From positions 1-64,000 of the forward strand of contig CACGNZ010000005.1 of NCBI GenBank assembly GCA_902574475.1: a DNA stretch of 64,000 nucleotides, read 5' to 3'. How positions within the stretch are numbered: the first letter of the stretch is position 1; every line of letters starts with the position of its first letter. Positions 28,100 to 36,253 of this stretch are shown here, piece after piece. A program made the translations under genes and the position numbers. The DNA is from an uncultured Alphaproteobacteria bacterium (GTDB taxonomy: Bacteria; Pseudomonadota; Alphaproteobacteria; HIMB59; GCA-002718135). The notes below the pieces were generated by a model. That model saw nothing but the letters and a program-made list of their open reading frames with translations, was not told the DNA's origin and searched no databases.

Positions 28100-28755
28100 C
28101 AATCTTCAAAAGAACTCCTATAAGAAATAAGTGAACCGGAATCTCTAAAATGCTCAATAAAATTTTGGGCTTCGTATCTATCTTCAAATAAAAGATCGTA
28201 TTCACTAATGTCTGTTTCTTTTGAGTAAAAAGAATTTGAAAGATTATTATTTTTTTCTATTTCAGTATTAATCCCTTTAGTCTTTATGTTTAACATATTT
28301 TTGGAAGATCCTTCTGTAAAAGAAGGTTGATAAAGAGATAATCCTAAATTTTTGAATAATTTTTGAAAAATAAATATACCAACAACAACAATAAAAGCTA
28401 AAATTATAAGTAATAAAGAATATTTAATATTTACACTCGCAGATATTCCCAAAGTTATAAGAGCAAAAAAAATTGTTAGCTCAAATGGACTCCTCACAGG
28501 GTGACGAAATCTTACTATTGATAAAGCCCCGATCATACCAAGAGATAAGGCAATATTGTTGGCAATTACTGTAGTTATTACAAAGGCTATACATGGTAAA
28601 AGCATATATGTTGCTAGATGATGATATGTGTTTGCCCAATATTGACCGCAGTAAACCAAGCTAAATCTTAGGAATAAACCGCAAACAGCTAAAAATAAGA
28701 GTATCGTAATTTGAGATGGAATTAACTCTATAAATTGCATAAGACTATATAACAT
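28099..28755 (-). CDS. DUF4956 family membrane protein
   Basis: 218 residues with four or five membrane helices followed by a cytoplasmic tail of about 80 residues. The family hallmark is the loop GALSIVRFRHPVRSPFEL (near residues 77-94), with charged residues between helices. DUF4956 proteins are commonly encoded beside VTC-domain and CotH-like proteins, exactly as here, but have no established activity that I know of. It is the first gene of the cassette; its upstream region faces tRNA-Ser. Confidence 0.82.
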   Translation of the reverse strand: MLYSLMQFIELIPSQITILLFLAVCGLFLRFSLVYCGQYWANTYHHLATYMLLPCIAFVITTVIANNIALSLGMIGALSIVRFRHPVRSPFELTIFFALITLGISASVNIKYSLLLIILAFIVVVGIFIFQKLFKNLGLSLYQPSFTEGSSKNMLNIKTKGINTEIEKNNNLSNSFYSKETDISEYDLLFEDRYEAQNFIEHFRDSGSLISYRSSFED

Positions 28756-28858
28756 TTATAGCATTTTTATATAGAATTAAAATTGACCTTTGATATTTGA
28801 TAGAATAACTATGTAAAAGAAACTATGTTTATGAGAAAAGAATGACGAAACTTGAACA

Positions 28859-28950
28859 GGAGAGATGGGTGAGTGGCTTAAACCACAGGTTTGCTAAACC
28901 TGCGAAGGAAGTAATTCCTTCCGAGGGTTCGAATCCCTCTCTCTCCGCCA
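28859..28950 (+). tRNA. tRNA-Ser (anticodon GCU)
   Basis: Cloverleaf with a perfect 7-bp acceptor stem (GGAGAGA with TCTCTCC), anticodon stem CAGGT/ACCTG around loop TTGCTAA (anticodon GCT), a long variable arm typical of serine tRNA (GGAAG...CTTCC), T-loop GGTTCGAATCC, and an encoded CCA end at 28948-28950. dapA begins 8 bases later, so the two may share a transcript. A possible -35 TTGACC lies at 28783, but no good matching -10 was seen. Confidence 0.97.
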
Positions 28951-28957
28951 CATAAAA

Positions 28958-29830
28958 ATGTTTAAAGGTAGCATACCAGCAGTTATAACACCATTTTTAG
29001 GTGATAAAGTTGACTATGATTCTCTTACTAAAGTATTAACTCACTTAATAGATAATGGATCTCACGGACTTGTTCCATGCGGAACTACTGGTGAATCACC
29101 AACCTTATCGCATGATGAACATAAAAAAATAATTGAAGAAACAATAAAAATATCTGATAAGAGAGTTCCTGTTATAGCTGGAACTGGTTCAAATAATACC
29201 CTAGAAGCAATAGAGTATACTAATCATGCCGAAAATTCAGGTGCAGATGCTGCTTTAATTGTAACACCGTATTATAATAAACCAACTCAATCTGGCTTAT
29301 ATGAACATTTTAAAATAATTGCAGAAAAAACGAATATTCCAATTATTATTTATAACATACCAGGTAGATCAATTGTTGATATGACCATTGAAACTATGAT
29401 CGAATTGTCAAAAATTAAAAATATAATTGGAGTTAAAGATGCTACCAATGACTTATTTAGACCATTACTTACTAGAAAAAAAATGCAAAATAAATTTTGT
29501 TATCTCTCTGGAGAAGACGGAACAGCATTAGCATATTTAGCACAAGGTGGACATGGCTGTATCTCAGTTACTGCAAATGTTGCTCCAAAATTATGTTCTG
29601 AAATGCATTCCGCATGGCAAGCATCAGATATTTCTAAGGCTCAAGAAATTAATCTTAAGTTATCATCATTACATAATGCTTTATTTGCAGAATCTAGTCC
29701 CGGTCCAGTTAAATATGCAGCTTCATTATTAGGTTTATGTAATAAAGATACCAGACTACCATTATCAGAAATTAAAGATAATACAAAAAAACTTGTAAAG
29801 AATTGTCTTCAAGAATTACAACTTTTGTAA
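28958..29830 (+). CDS. dapA: 4-hydroxy-tetrahydrodipicolinate synthase
   Basis: Condenses pyruvate with aspartate semialdehyde on the way to lysine and diaminopimelate. The 290-residue TIM barrel has the pyruvate-binding GTTGESPTLS, the catalytic tyrosine in IIYNIPGRS, and the Schiff-base lysine in IIGVKDATND. Full length. It follows tRNA-Ser by 8 bases and its stop directly abuts the smpB start. Confidence 0.95.
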   Translation: MFKGSIPAVITPFLGDKVDYDSLTKVLTHLIDNGSHGLVPCGTTGESPTLSHDEHKKIIEETIKISDKRVPVIAGTGSNNTLEAIEYTNHAENSGADAALIVTPYYNKPTQSGLYEHFKIIAEKTNIPIIIYNIPGRSIVDMTIETMIELSKIKNIIGVKDATNDLFRPLLTRKKMQNKFCYLSGEDGTALAYLAQGGHGCISVTANVAPKLCSEMHSAWQASDISKAQEINLKLSSLHNALFAESSPGPVKYAASLLGLCNKDTRLPLSEIKDNTKKLVKNCLQELQLL

Positions 29831-30277
29831 ATGAAAATTATTGCTGCCAACAATAGAGCTAATTATAATTTTACAATATCAAATAAAATAGAAGCTGGTA
29901 TTGTTTTAACTGGATCTGAAGTCAAATCTTTACGAATAAATACTGGTTCTATTAGGGGCTCGTATATTACAGAGCAAAATGGCGAACTATGGCTCTCTAA
30001 TTCTTTTATAAAAAAATATCAAAATTCATCTGACAATAATTATGATCCAAATAGAGATAGAAAATTACTAATTAAAAAAAGAGAATTTGACAAAATATCG
30101 GGATCTATTAAACAAGGAGGATTTACAATAATACCAATATCTTTATATTTCTCAGATAAAGGTCTAGCAAAACTATCTTGTGGAATTGCTAAAGGTAAGA
30201 AAAAAATTGATAAAAGAGAGTCAATAAAACAAAGGGATTGGAATATTAAAAAGCTAAGATTACTTAAAAATAATTAA
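29831..30277 (+). CDS. smpB: SsrA-binding protein SmpB
   Basis: Binds tmRNA and brings it to stalled ribosomes for trans-translation. The 148-residue protein has the family core: [20 protein letters not shown], then GSEVKSLR, and a basic C-terminal tail ([16 protein letters not shown]). dapA-smpB adjacency is common in alphaproteobacteria. The tmRNA gene was not found in the window. Confidence 0.95.
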   Translation: MKIIAANNRANYNFTISNKIEAGIVLTGSEVKSLRINTGSIRGSYITEQNGELWLSNSFIKKYQNSSDNNYDPNRDRKLLIKKREFDKISGSIKQGGFTIIPISLYFSDKGLAKLSCGIAKGKKKIDKRESIKQRDWNIKKLRLLKNN

Positions 30278-30314
30278 CTATTTACTTTTAAAAATTGATC
30301 ACTATAAGCCTCAT

Positions 30315-30734
30315 ATGGCAAGAATTACAGTTGAAGATTGTATTGATAAATTTCCAAGTAGGTTTGAATTGGTTTTAGTTGCTTCAAATAGAGCAAGAAA
30401 ATTACATTCAGGTGAAAACCCAACTGTTGAAATTGATAATGACAAAAACACTGTTATCGCTCTAAGAGAGATAGCAGATGAAACTTTAACTATTGACCAA
30501 TTAAAAAATGATTTAATTGAGGAATATCAAACTAATACCTTTAATGAGGATGATGATATAAATGAAATAGAGGATAATAGTGGCGAGAGTCAATCAGAAG
30601 AAGAGAAGTTAGGGGTTGATGAAATACTACAAGATGAAGAAAATATTAATCAAACTGCTGAAGAAAAACATATCGATACTTCAAAAGATAATTTAGAAAA
30701 TTTATCAGATGAAGATAAAATTCAGGATTTATAA
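30315..30734 (+). CDS. rpoZ: RNA polymerase omega subunit
   Basis: Small RNA polymerase subunit that chaperones beta-prime. The N-terminal 75 residues show the family ([20 protein letters not shown], then ASNRARKL and [10 protein letters not shown]). The remaining roughly 65 residues are very acidic and low complexity ([20 protein letters not shown]), making the protein 139 residues long, longer than enterobacterial omega but in line with alphaproteobacterial extended forms. It precedes rsh, as in most proteobacteria. Confidence 0.93.
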   Translation: MARITVEDCIDKFPSRFELVLVASNRARKLHSGENPTVEIDNDKNTVIALREIADETLTIDQLKNDLIEEYQTNTFNEDDDINEIEDNSGESQSEEEKLGVDEILQDEENINQTAEEKHIDTSKDNLENLSDEDKIQDL

Positions 30735-30777
30735 TAAAGTTAAATTATAATTTAAGTAAATAATTTAAAAATTATTT

Positions 30778-32901
30778 ATGGCTAAAGAAATTCAAAAAGA
30801 AATAGAGTTAATTACTTCTTATCTTTCTTCTAAAGAGAAAGATATGGTAAGACACGCACTTAAATTAAGTGAACAAGCTCATAGTAATCAACTTAGAAAA
30901 TCAGGTGATCCATTTATAACCCATCCATTGGAAGTTGCAAAAATTTTGACTTCCATCAAATTAGATGCCGACTCTATAGTTGCCGGTCTACTTCATGACA
31001 CTTTGGAAGATACAAATTTAAATATACAAGAAATTGATAAATATTTTGGAAATCAAATAGTCGAGCTTGTTGATGGTTTAACAAAAATAAATAAATATTC
31101 ATTAAAGGTTAATAATCAAAAATTTGGAGAAAATTATAAAAAATTAATTTTAGCTACAACAAAAGATTTGAGAGTAATTTTAGTTAAATTAGCTGACAGA
31201 TTACATAATATGAGAACTATTAAATTCATTAAAGAAGAAAATAAAAAAACTAAAATAGCTTTAGAAACATTAGAAGTTTTTGCACCTTTAGCTCAACGAT
31301 TAGGAATGAAGGAATGGCAAGATGAGTTAGAAGATATTTCATTTGAAGTAATAAATCCTGATGCAAAAAAAACAATTATAGAAAGACTGGAATATTTAAA
31401 ATCAAAGGATGATAATATAGTTGATGAAATTAGATATGAATTAAAAAAAATATTTTTCCAAGAGGACTTATTCTGTAAAGTGGAAGGGAGAATAAAATCT
31501 CCATATTCAATATGGAATAAAATTAAAAATAAAAATATTTCTTTTGAGCAACTTTCAGATATTATGGCTTTTAGAGTTATTACTAATTCAACAAGAGAAT
31601 GTTATAGATGCTTAGGCATAATTCATAGACAATTTCCATATATTCAAGGAAGGTTTAAGGATTTTATTTCAGCACCTAAATCAAATGGATATAGAGCTTT
31701 ACATACATCAGTAATGGGACCTAAAAATAAAAAAATTGAAATACAATTTCGTTCAAACATAATGGATCAAATTGCTGACTTTGGTGTTGCATCTCATTGG
31801 AAATATAAAGATCCCAAAAAAATAAAAGAAAAAGATGCAAAAGAATATAAGTGGGTCTATGATTTAGTAGATTCAATGAATTCTTCAGTCTCTCAAGACG
31901 AATTAATACAAAATTCTAAATTAAAAGTTTTTCAGAATGATATTTTTGTTTTTACTCCAAAAGGAGATCTTATAGAGTTACCCAAAAATGCTACTCCTGT
32001 AGACTTCGCTTATGCTATTCATAGTCAAATTGGAGATAAATGTGTAGCTGCAAAAATTAATGACAAATTACAACCATTAAAAACGGTTTTAAAAAATGGT
32101 GATCAAATAGAGATCATTACCTCAGAAACTTCACAGCCATCTCCTTTATGGCAAAGATTTGCGGTAACAACAAAAGTTAAAACTCAGCTAAGAAGATTTT
32201 TTAGATTTAAGAAAAAAGAAGAGCATATTATATTTGGCAGAGAAATTTTAATAAATTATTTTCAAAAAGAAAATTATGAATTTAATAAAAAAATTGAACA
32301 AAAAATACTTGATGTTTTTAATTATAAATCAATTAATGATTTATATGCTTCAATTGGATCAGGAGAAATTACAGCACTTTCTGTTATAAAAAAAATTTAT
32401 CCTGAGTATAATTATATTCCAGTTTCTAAATTCAATGAAAATACTCAAAATCCAATAAAGTTAAAAGGTTTAACTGCTGGAATGTCTTATCATTTAGCCG
32501 GCTGTTGCTCTCCTTTAAAAGGAGACAGTATAGTAGGGATAGTAACTGCGGGAATAGGTGTTGCAGTTCATACACTTGATTGTGACACCCTTACTTCTTA
32601 CCAAGATGCACCTGATAGATGGTTAAATATTTCATGGGATAATCAAAATAATTTAGACACGGTATCTAATGCAAGAATTGTTGTGGTATTATTTAACAAA
32701 CCTGGAAGCCTTGGGAAGGTCACAACAGTTATTGCAAAAAATAACGGAAATATTTCAAATATTCTTTTTTCAGTTAGGAAATCCGATTTTTTTGAAATTA
32801 TTATAGATATTGAGGTTAGAGATGCTAATCATTTACAAAATATTATTGCAGCATTAAGAATGGAAAAAGAGGTATCTTCATTAGAAAGATTAAAAGGTTA
32901 A
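30778..32901 (+). CDS. rsh: Bifunctional (p)ppGpp synthetase/hydrolase (RelA/SpoT homologue)
   Basis: Makes and degrades the stringent-response alarmone. The 707 residues contain an HD hydrolase domain with intact residues (HPLEVA, LLHDTLEDT, LADRLHNMRT) and a synthetase domain (EGRIKSPYSIWNKIK, SAPKSNGYRALHTSV). Then come a TGS domain (VFTPKGDLIELPKNATPVDF), a zinc-finger-like AGCCSPLKGD and a C-terminal ACT domain. Both catalytic halves look active, as expected for a single Rsh. pyrE and pdxJ, often between rsh and acpS, are missing. Confidence 0.95.
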   Translation: MAKEIQKEIELITSYLSSKEKDMVRHALKLSEQAHSNQLRKSGDPFITHPLEVAKILTSIKLDADSIVAGLLHDTLEDTNLNIQEIDKYFGNQIVELVDGLTKINKYSLKVNNQKFGENYKKLILATTKDLRVILVKLADRLHNMRTIKFIKEENKKTKIALETLEVFAPLAQRLGMKEWQDELEDISFEVINPDAKKTIIERLEYLKSKDDNIVDEIRYELKKIFFQEDLFCKVEGRIKSPYSIWNKIKNKNISFEQLSDIMAFRVITNSTRECYRCLGIIHRQFPYIQGRFKDFISAPKSNGYRALHTSVMGPKNKKIEIQFRSNIMDQIADFGVASHWKYKDPKKIKEKDAKEYKWVYDLVDSMNSSVSQDELIQNSKLKVFQNDIFVFTPKGDLIELPKNATPVDFAYAIHSQIGDKCVAAKINDKLQPLKTVLKNGDQIEIITSETSQPSPLWQRFAVTTKVKTQLRRFFRFKKKEEHIIFGREILINYFQKENYEFNKKIEQKILDVFNYKSINDLYASIGSGEITALSVIKKIYPEYNYIPVSKFNENTQNPIKLKGLTAGMSYHLAGCCSPLKGDSIVGIVTAGIGVAVHTLDCDTLTSYQDAPDRWLNISWDNQNNLDTVSNARIVVVLFNKPGSLGKVTTVIAKNNGNISNILFSVRKSDFFEIIIDIEVRDANHLQNIIAALRMEKEVSSLERLKG

Positions 32902-32903
32902 AT

Positions 32904-33290
32904 ATGATTTATGGTAATGGGATTGATATTATTGATATTAGCAGAATAAAAAGAGTAATAGATAAATATGGCAATCAATTTAAAAAAAGATGTTTTAGTA
33001 TTTCTGAGATAGAAAGATCAGAGAAAAGATTAAATTCTGTAGAATCTTACGCAAAAAGATATGCTGCTAAAGAAGCTTGCGCTAAAGCTTTAGGAACAGG
33101 TTTAGCTAGAGGTGTATTTTGGAAAGACATTGAAGTTGAAAATAATCAATATGGTAAACCATTTATAAAACTTCATGGTAAAGCAAATGAAATTTATAAA
33201 AATATTAATAAAATTTCAAATACAAAAATCGAAGTATCACTTTCTGATGAAAAAAAATATGCAATAGCAAATGTGATAATTTATGACTAA
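32904..33290 (+). CDS. acpS: Holo-[acyl-carrier-protein] synthase
   Basis: Transfers phosphopantetheine from CoA to acyl carrier protein. The 128-residue protein has the Mg2+/CoA motifs GNGIDIIDISRI at the start and YAKRYAAKEACAKALGTG in the middle. It follows rsh by 2 bases and overlaps lepB by 8. Confidence 0.95.
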   Translation: MIYGNGIDIIDISRIKRVIDKYGNQFKKRCFSISEIERSEKRLNSVESYAKRYAAKEACAKALGTGLARGVFWKDIEVENNQYGKPFIKLHGKANEIYKNINKISNTKIEVSLSDEKKYAIANVIIYD

Positions 33291-34017
33291 AGCAAAAAAA
33301 AATAGTTTTTTTGGTAATTTGAAATCAATACTAATTGCAATTTTTATAGCATTATTAATTAGGTCGTTTATATTTGAGCCATTTAATATTCCTTCTGGAT
33401 CAATGAAACCCAATCTTCTTGTTGGAGATTTTATTTTTGTTTCTAAATATTCTTATGGTTTTTCAAGACACTCTCTTCCATTTTCAATACCTTTGATACC
33501 TGGAAAAATATTTTCAAATAAGCCTGAAAGAGGCGACGTAGTAGTTTTTAAAACTCCTGAAAATAATAGAACTGATTATATTAAAAGAGTAATTGGTATA
33601 CCTGGTGATAAAATTGAAATTAAAAATGGAATTATTTTTATTAATGGATCAGAGATCTTAAGAAAAAAATTAAGTGATTTTTTAGATACAGATAATAAAA
33701 CGAGTAAAAAGAGAGTCAGGATGTATAGTGAATATTTCTACAATAAAGAAATCAATATACTAGATATAACAGACAATGGTATAGCGGATAATACTCAGCT
33801 TTTTAATGTTCCAGAAAATCATTTCTTTGTAATGGGTGATAATAGAGACAATTCACAGGATAGTAGATTTATAAATACCGTTGGATTTATTCCTTATGAA
33901 AATTTAGTTGGTAAAGCACAATTTATTTTCTTTTCTTTAGAAAATGCAAGATTTCTGCAGATATGGAAATGGCCAAATTCAATTAGATACAAAAGAATTT
34001 TTCAAAAAATTCAATGA
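33283..34017 (+). CDS. lepB: Signal peptidase I
   Basis: Membrane-anchored serine/lysine protease that removes export signal peptides. It has an N-terminal helix (about residues 10-25), the nucleophile serine in IPSGSMKPNLLVGDF, the general-base lysine in DYIKRVIGIPGD, and the box E motif MGDNRDNSQDSR. The 244-residue length is normal. It lies in the classic lepB-rnc-era-recO run and overlaps rnc by 4 bases. Confidence 0.96.
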   Translation: MTKAKKNSFFGNLKSILIAIFIALLIRSFIFEPFNIPSGSMKPNLLVGDFIFVSKYSYGFSRHSLPFSIPLIPGKIFSNKPERGDVVVFKTPENNRTDYIKRVIGIPGDKIEIKNGIIFINGSEILRKKLSDFLDTDNKTSKKRVRMYSEYFYNKEINILDITDNGIADNTQLFNVPENHFFVMGDNRDNSQDSRFINTVGFIPYENLVGKAQFIFFSLENARFLQIWKWPNSIRYKRIFQKIQ

Positions 34018-34721
34018 TAGACAGTAAAAAACTCAAAATATTTGAAAAAAAAATAAATTACAAATTTAAAAATAGTAAATTATTAATTCAATCCTTAACT
34101 CATCCAAGTTTTTATTTAGAAAATGAAAAAAATATTAAAATAAATGAATTTGAAAGATTTGAATTTTTAGGTGATCGAGTATTGGGATTAATAATAGCAA
34201 ATTTATTATTTTCGAAATATAAAAAGTTTAATGAGGGTGATTTATCTAAAAAATACTCTTACTTAGTTCAAAAAAAATTTTTATTTAAGATTTCACAAGA
34301 ATTAAAAATAGAAGATGTGCTCCAATACAATTTTAAGAAAAAAAATAGTAAAATGTTAAATTCAATTTTTTCAGATTCAGTTGAATCATTAATTGGAGCA
34401 ATATTTATAGATGGTGGATATAATCCTTCATTTGATTTTATAAATAAATTTTGGTCAAAATCTTTAGATATTGAAGTTTCTAAAACCTTAGACCCAAAAA
34501 CATTATTACAAGAAAAATCACAACAACTTTATAAAAAACTTCCTGAATATAAATTAATCAAAAAAGAAGGACCGCCTCATTCACCCACATTCACTGTTTC
34601 AGTTAAAGTGGTAAATTTAAATAAGATTAATGCAAAAGGTTCTTCAATAAGAGAGGCAGAGAGAAATGCAGCAGAAATTGCATTAAAAAAAATTAATGAA
34701 AAGAAAAATATTAAAAATTAG
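34014..34721 (+). CDS. rnc: Ribonuclease III
   Basis: Cuts double-stranded RNA in rRNA and mRNA processing. The catalytic signature FERFEFLGDRVLGL (near residues 44-57) and the second acidic cluster SVESLIGAIFIDGG are present. A C-terminal double-stranded RNA-binding domain follows (AKGSSIREAERNAAEIALK). 235 residues, full length. The last 26 bases overlap era. Confidence 0.95.
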   Translation: MIDSKKLKIFEKKINYKFKNSKLLIQSLTHPSFYLENEKNIKINEFERFEFLGDRVLGLIIANLLFSKYKKFNEGDLSKKYSYLVQKKFLFKISQELKIEDVLQYNFKKKNSKMLNSIFSDSVESLIGAIFIDGGYNPSFDFINKFWSKSLDIEVSKTLDPKTLLQEKSQQLYKKLPEYKLIKKEGPPHSPTFTVSVKVVNLNKINAKGSSIREAERNAAEIALKKINEKKNIKN

Positions 34722-35553
34722 TCTTGTCGGTAAGACTAATGCAGGTAAATCAACTCTATTAAACAACCTTGTTGGTGAGAAAATTTCAATAACAAATAAA
34801 AAAATTAATACTACTGAAGATTTTGTTATTGGTATTGTTAATATTAAAAATACTCAATTAGTTCTATATGATACACCTGGTATCAGCTTTCTTAGAGACA
34901 ATAAATCACAAAAAAATAAACTGAAGAGAAATTTATGGGAAGGCTTAAATCAATCAGATATTATTTTGTATTTAATTGACTCAAAAAGAATTGAATTAAA
35001 TGATTTAAAAAATGATTTTCCTAAACTTTATGAATTAAAAAAAAATATTTCAATTATTTTTAATAAAACCGATTTGATAAAAGCAGAAAATTTACTTAAG
35101 CATATAAAATTAATTACAGAAAAATATAAAATTGAAAAGTTTTTTAATATATCAGCTAAAAAAAAATTAGGTTTTGAAAATTTAATTGATTATCTTTTAC
35201 AAAAATCAAAATATGGAAAGTGGCAATATAAGGATGATGAAATCACAGACAAAGATGATATTTTTATTACTAATGAATGTACAAGAAATGAGATACTATC
35301 ACTCATTCATAAAGAAATTCCATATAATATAGAAGTAACTAATAAAACTTTTAAATATCTGAAAAATGGACAGTTAAAAATAAAGCAAGATATTATTATT
35401 AAGAATGACAGATACAAAAAAATCTTATTAGGTAGAAAAGGATCTAAAATAAAAGATATTAGAATAAAAAGTCAAAAAGAAATTTCTAAAATTTTAGATG
35501 TAAAAACTCATCTTTATATCAATATTATTTCATCAGATGCAAAAAAAATTTAA
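34696..35553 (+). CDS. era: GTPase Era
   Basis: Ribosome-assembly GTPase acting on the 30S subunit and 16S rRNA 3' end. G1 is GKTNAGKST, G3 is DTPG, and G4 is NKTD. The C-terminal KH domain contains GRKGSKIKDI. The 285-residue length is slightly short but complete. The start inside rnc (26-base overlap) is unusual in depth but is the only ATG that keeps the G1 strand. Confidence 0.94.
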   Translation: MKRKILKISLVGKTNAGKSTLLNNLVGEKISITNKKINTTEDFVIGIVNIKNTQLVLYDTPGISFLRDNKSQKNKLKRNLWEGLNQSDIILYLIDSKRIELNDLKNDFPKLYELKKNISIIFNKTDLIKAENLLKHIKLITEKYKIEKFFNISAKKKLGFENLIDYLLQKSKYGKWQYKDDEITDKDDIFITNECTRNEILSLIHKEIPYNIEVTNKTFKYLKNGQLKIKQDIIIKNDRYKKILLGRKGSKIKDIRIKSQKEISKILDVKTHLYINIISSDAKKI

Positions 35554-36253
35554 CGGTATACTTATACATTCAAAAGTTTTTAAAGATAATGATCTATTAA
35601 TTAAATTTTTATCAGATACCGATGAGGTATTCTCAGGAATTGTATATGGGGGACTTTCAAAGAATAAGAAAAACATAATGCAACTTGGTTTTTTTTTAAA
35701 TTTAGATGTGACATACATTGGGAGTCGCCCACCATCAATAAAAGCTGAATTATCAAAACCTTATTTATCAAGTGTTATTAATGATAAATATAAACTAAGC
35801 TGCCTACTTTCTGTTGTGTCTTTAATCAATGCCTCAGTAATCGAAGGGCAGAAAATAAACCAAATATATAAAATTTCTAAAGAGTTTTTAGAAATTATGA
35901 TTAATAAAAAAAAATGGTTAAATTTTTATTGTATCTACTTATTTGATTTACTTAAATATATTGGATACGAATTGGATTATTTTAACAATAACAGATTCAA
36001 ATATTTTGATACAGATACTTTAGAATTTAAAGAAAATTACTCAAACTATACTATTGATTTTCCTCATCATCTTTTTGTAAAAAATTCAAATATTGCATTC
36101 GATTATAACTCTTTAAATAATTTTTTTAAAATTTTTGAGATTATCTTTATCAAAAATCATTTATCAAATTTAAATCATAAATTGCCAAATCAGTATATTT
36201 TATTTAAGAAAAATATAATCAGTTTTTTAGAAAAAAATGAACAAGATAATTGA
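35537..36253 (+). CDS. recO: DNA repair protein RecO
   Basis: Loads RecA on gapped DNA with RecR. The 238-residue protein begins with the OB-fold pattern FNGILIHSKVFKDNDLLIKFL, followed by VYGGLSKNKKNIMQLG and a helical C-terminal half. The second half is divergent and very lysine/asparagine-rich, with no clear zinc cysteines. Assignment rests on the N-terminal domain and the era-recO order. It overlaps era by 17 and parC by 17 bases. Confidence 0.87.
   Translation: MQKKFNGILIHSKVFKDNDLLIKFLSDTDEVFSGIVYGGLSKNKKNIMQLGFFLNLDVTYIGSRPPSIKAELSKPYLSSVINDKYKLSCLLSVVSLINASVIEGQKINQIYKISKEFLEIMINKKKWLNFYCIYLFDLLKYIGYELDYFNNNRFKYFDTDTLEFKENYSNYTIDFPHHLFVKNSNIAFDYNSLNNFFKIFEIIFIKNHLSNLNHKLPNQYILFKKNIISFLEKNEQDN

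Noticed and set aside
28783-28811. Promoter for tRNA-Ser with TTGACC
   Set aside because: The -35 is good, but the hexamer 17 bases on (TAACTA) matches the consensus poorly, so I did not list it as a feature.
28859-28957. tRNA-Ser as an integration site for the neighbouring CotH/VTC cassette
   Set aside because: No second copy of the tRNA 3' end and no integrase lie at the far side of the cassette. The cassette is also upstream of the tRNA, not at its 3' end.
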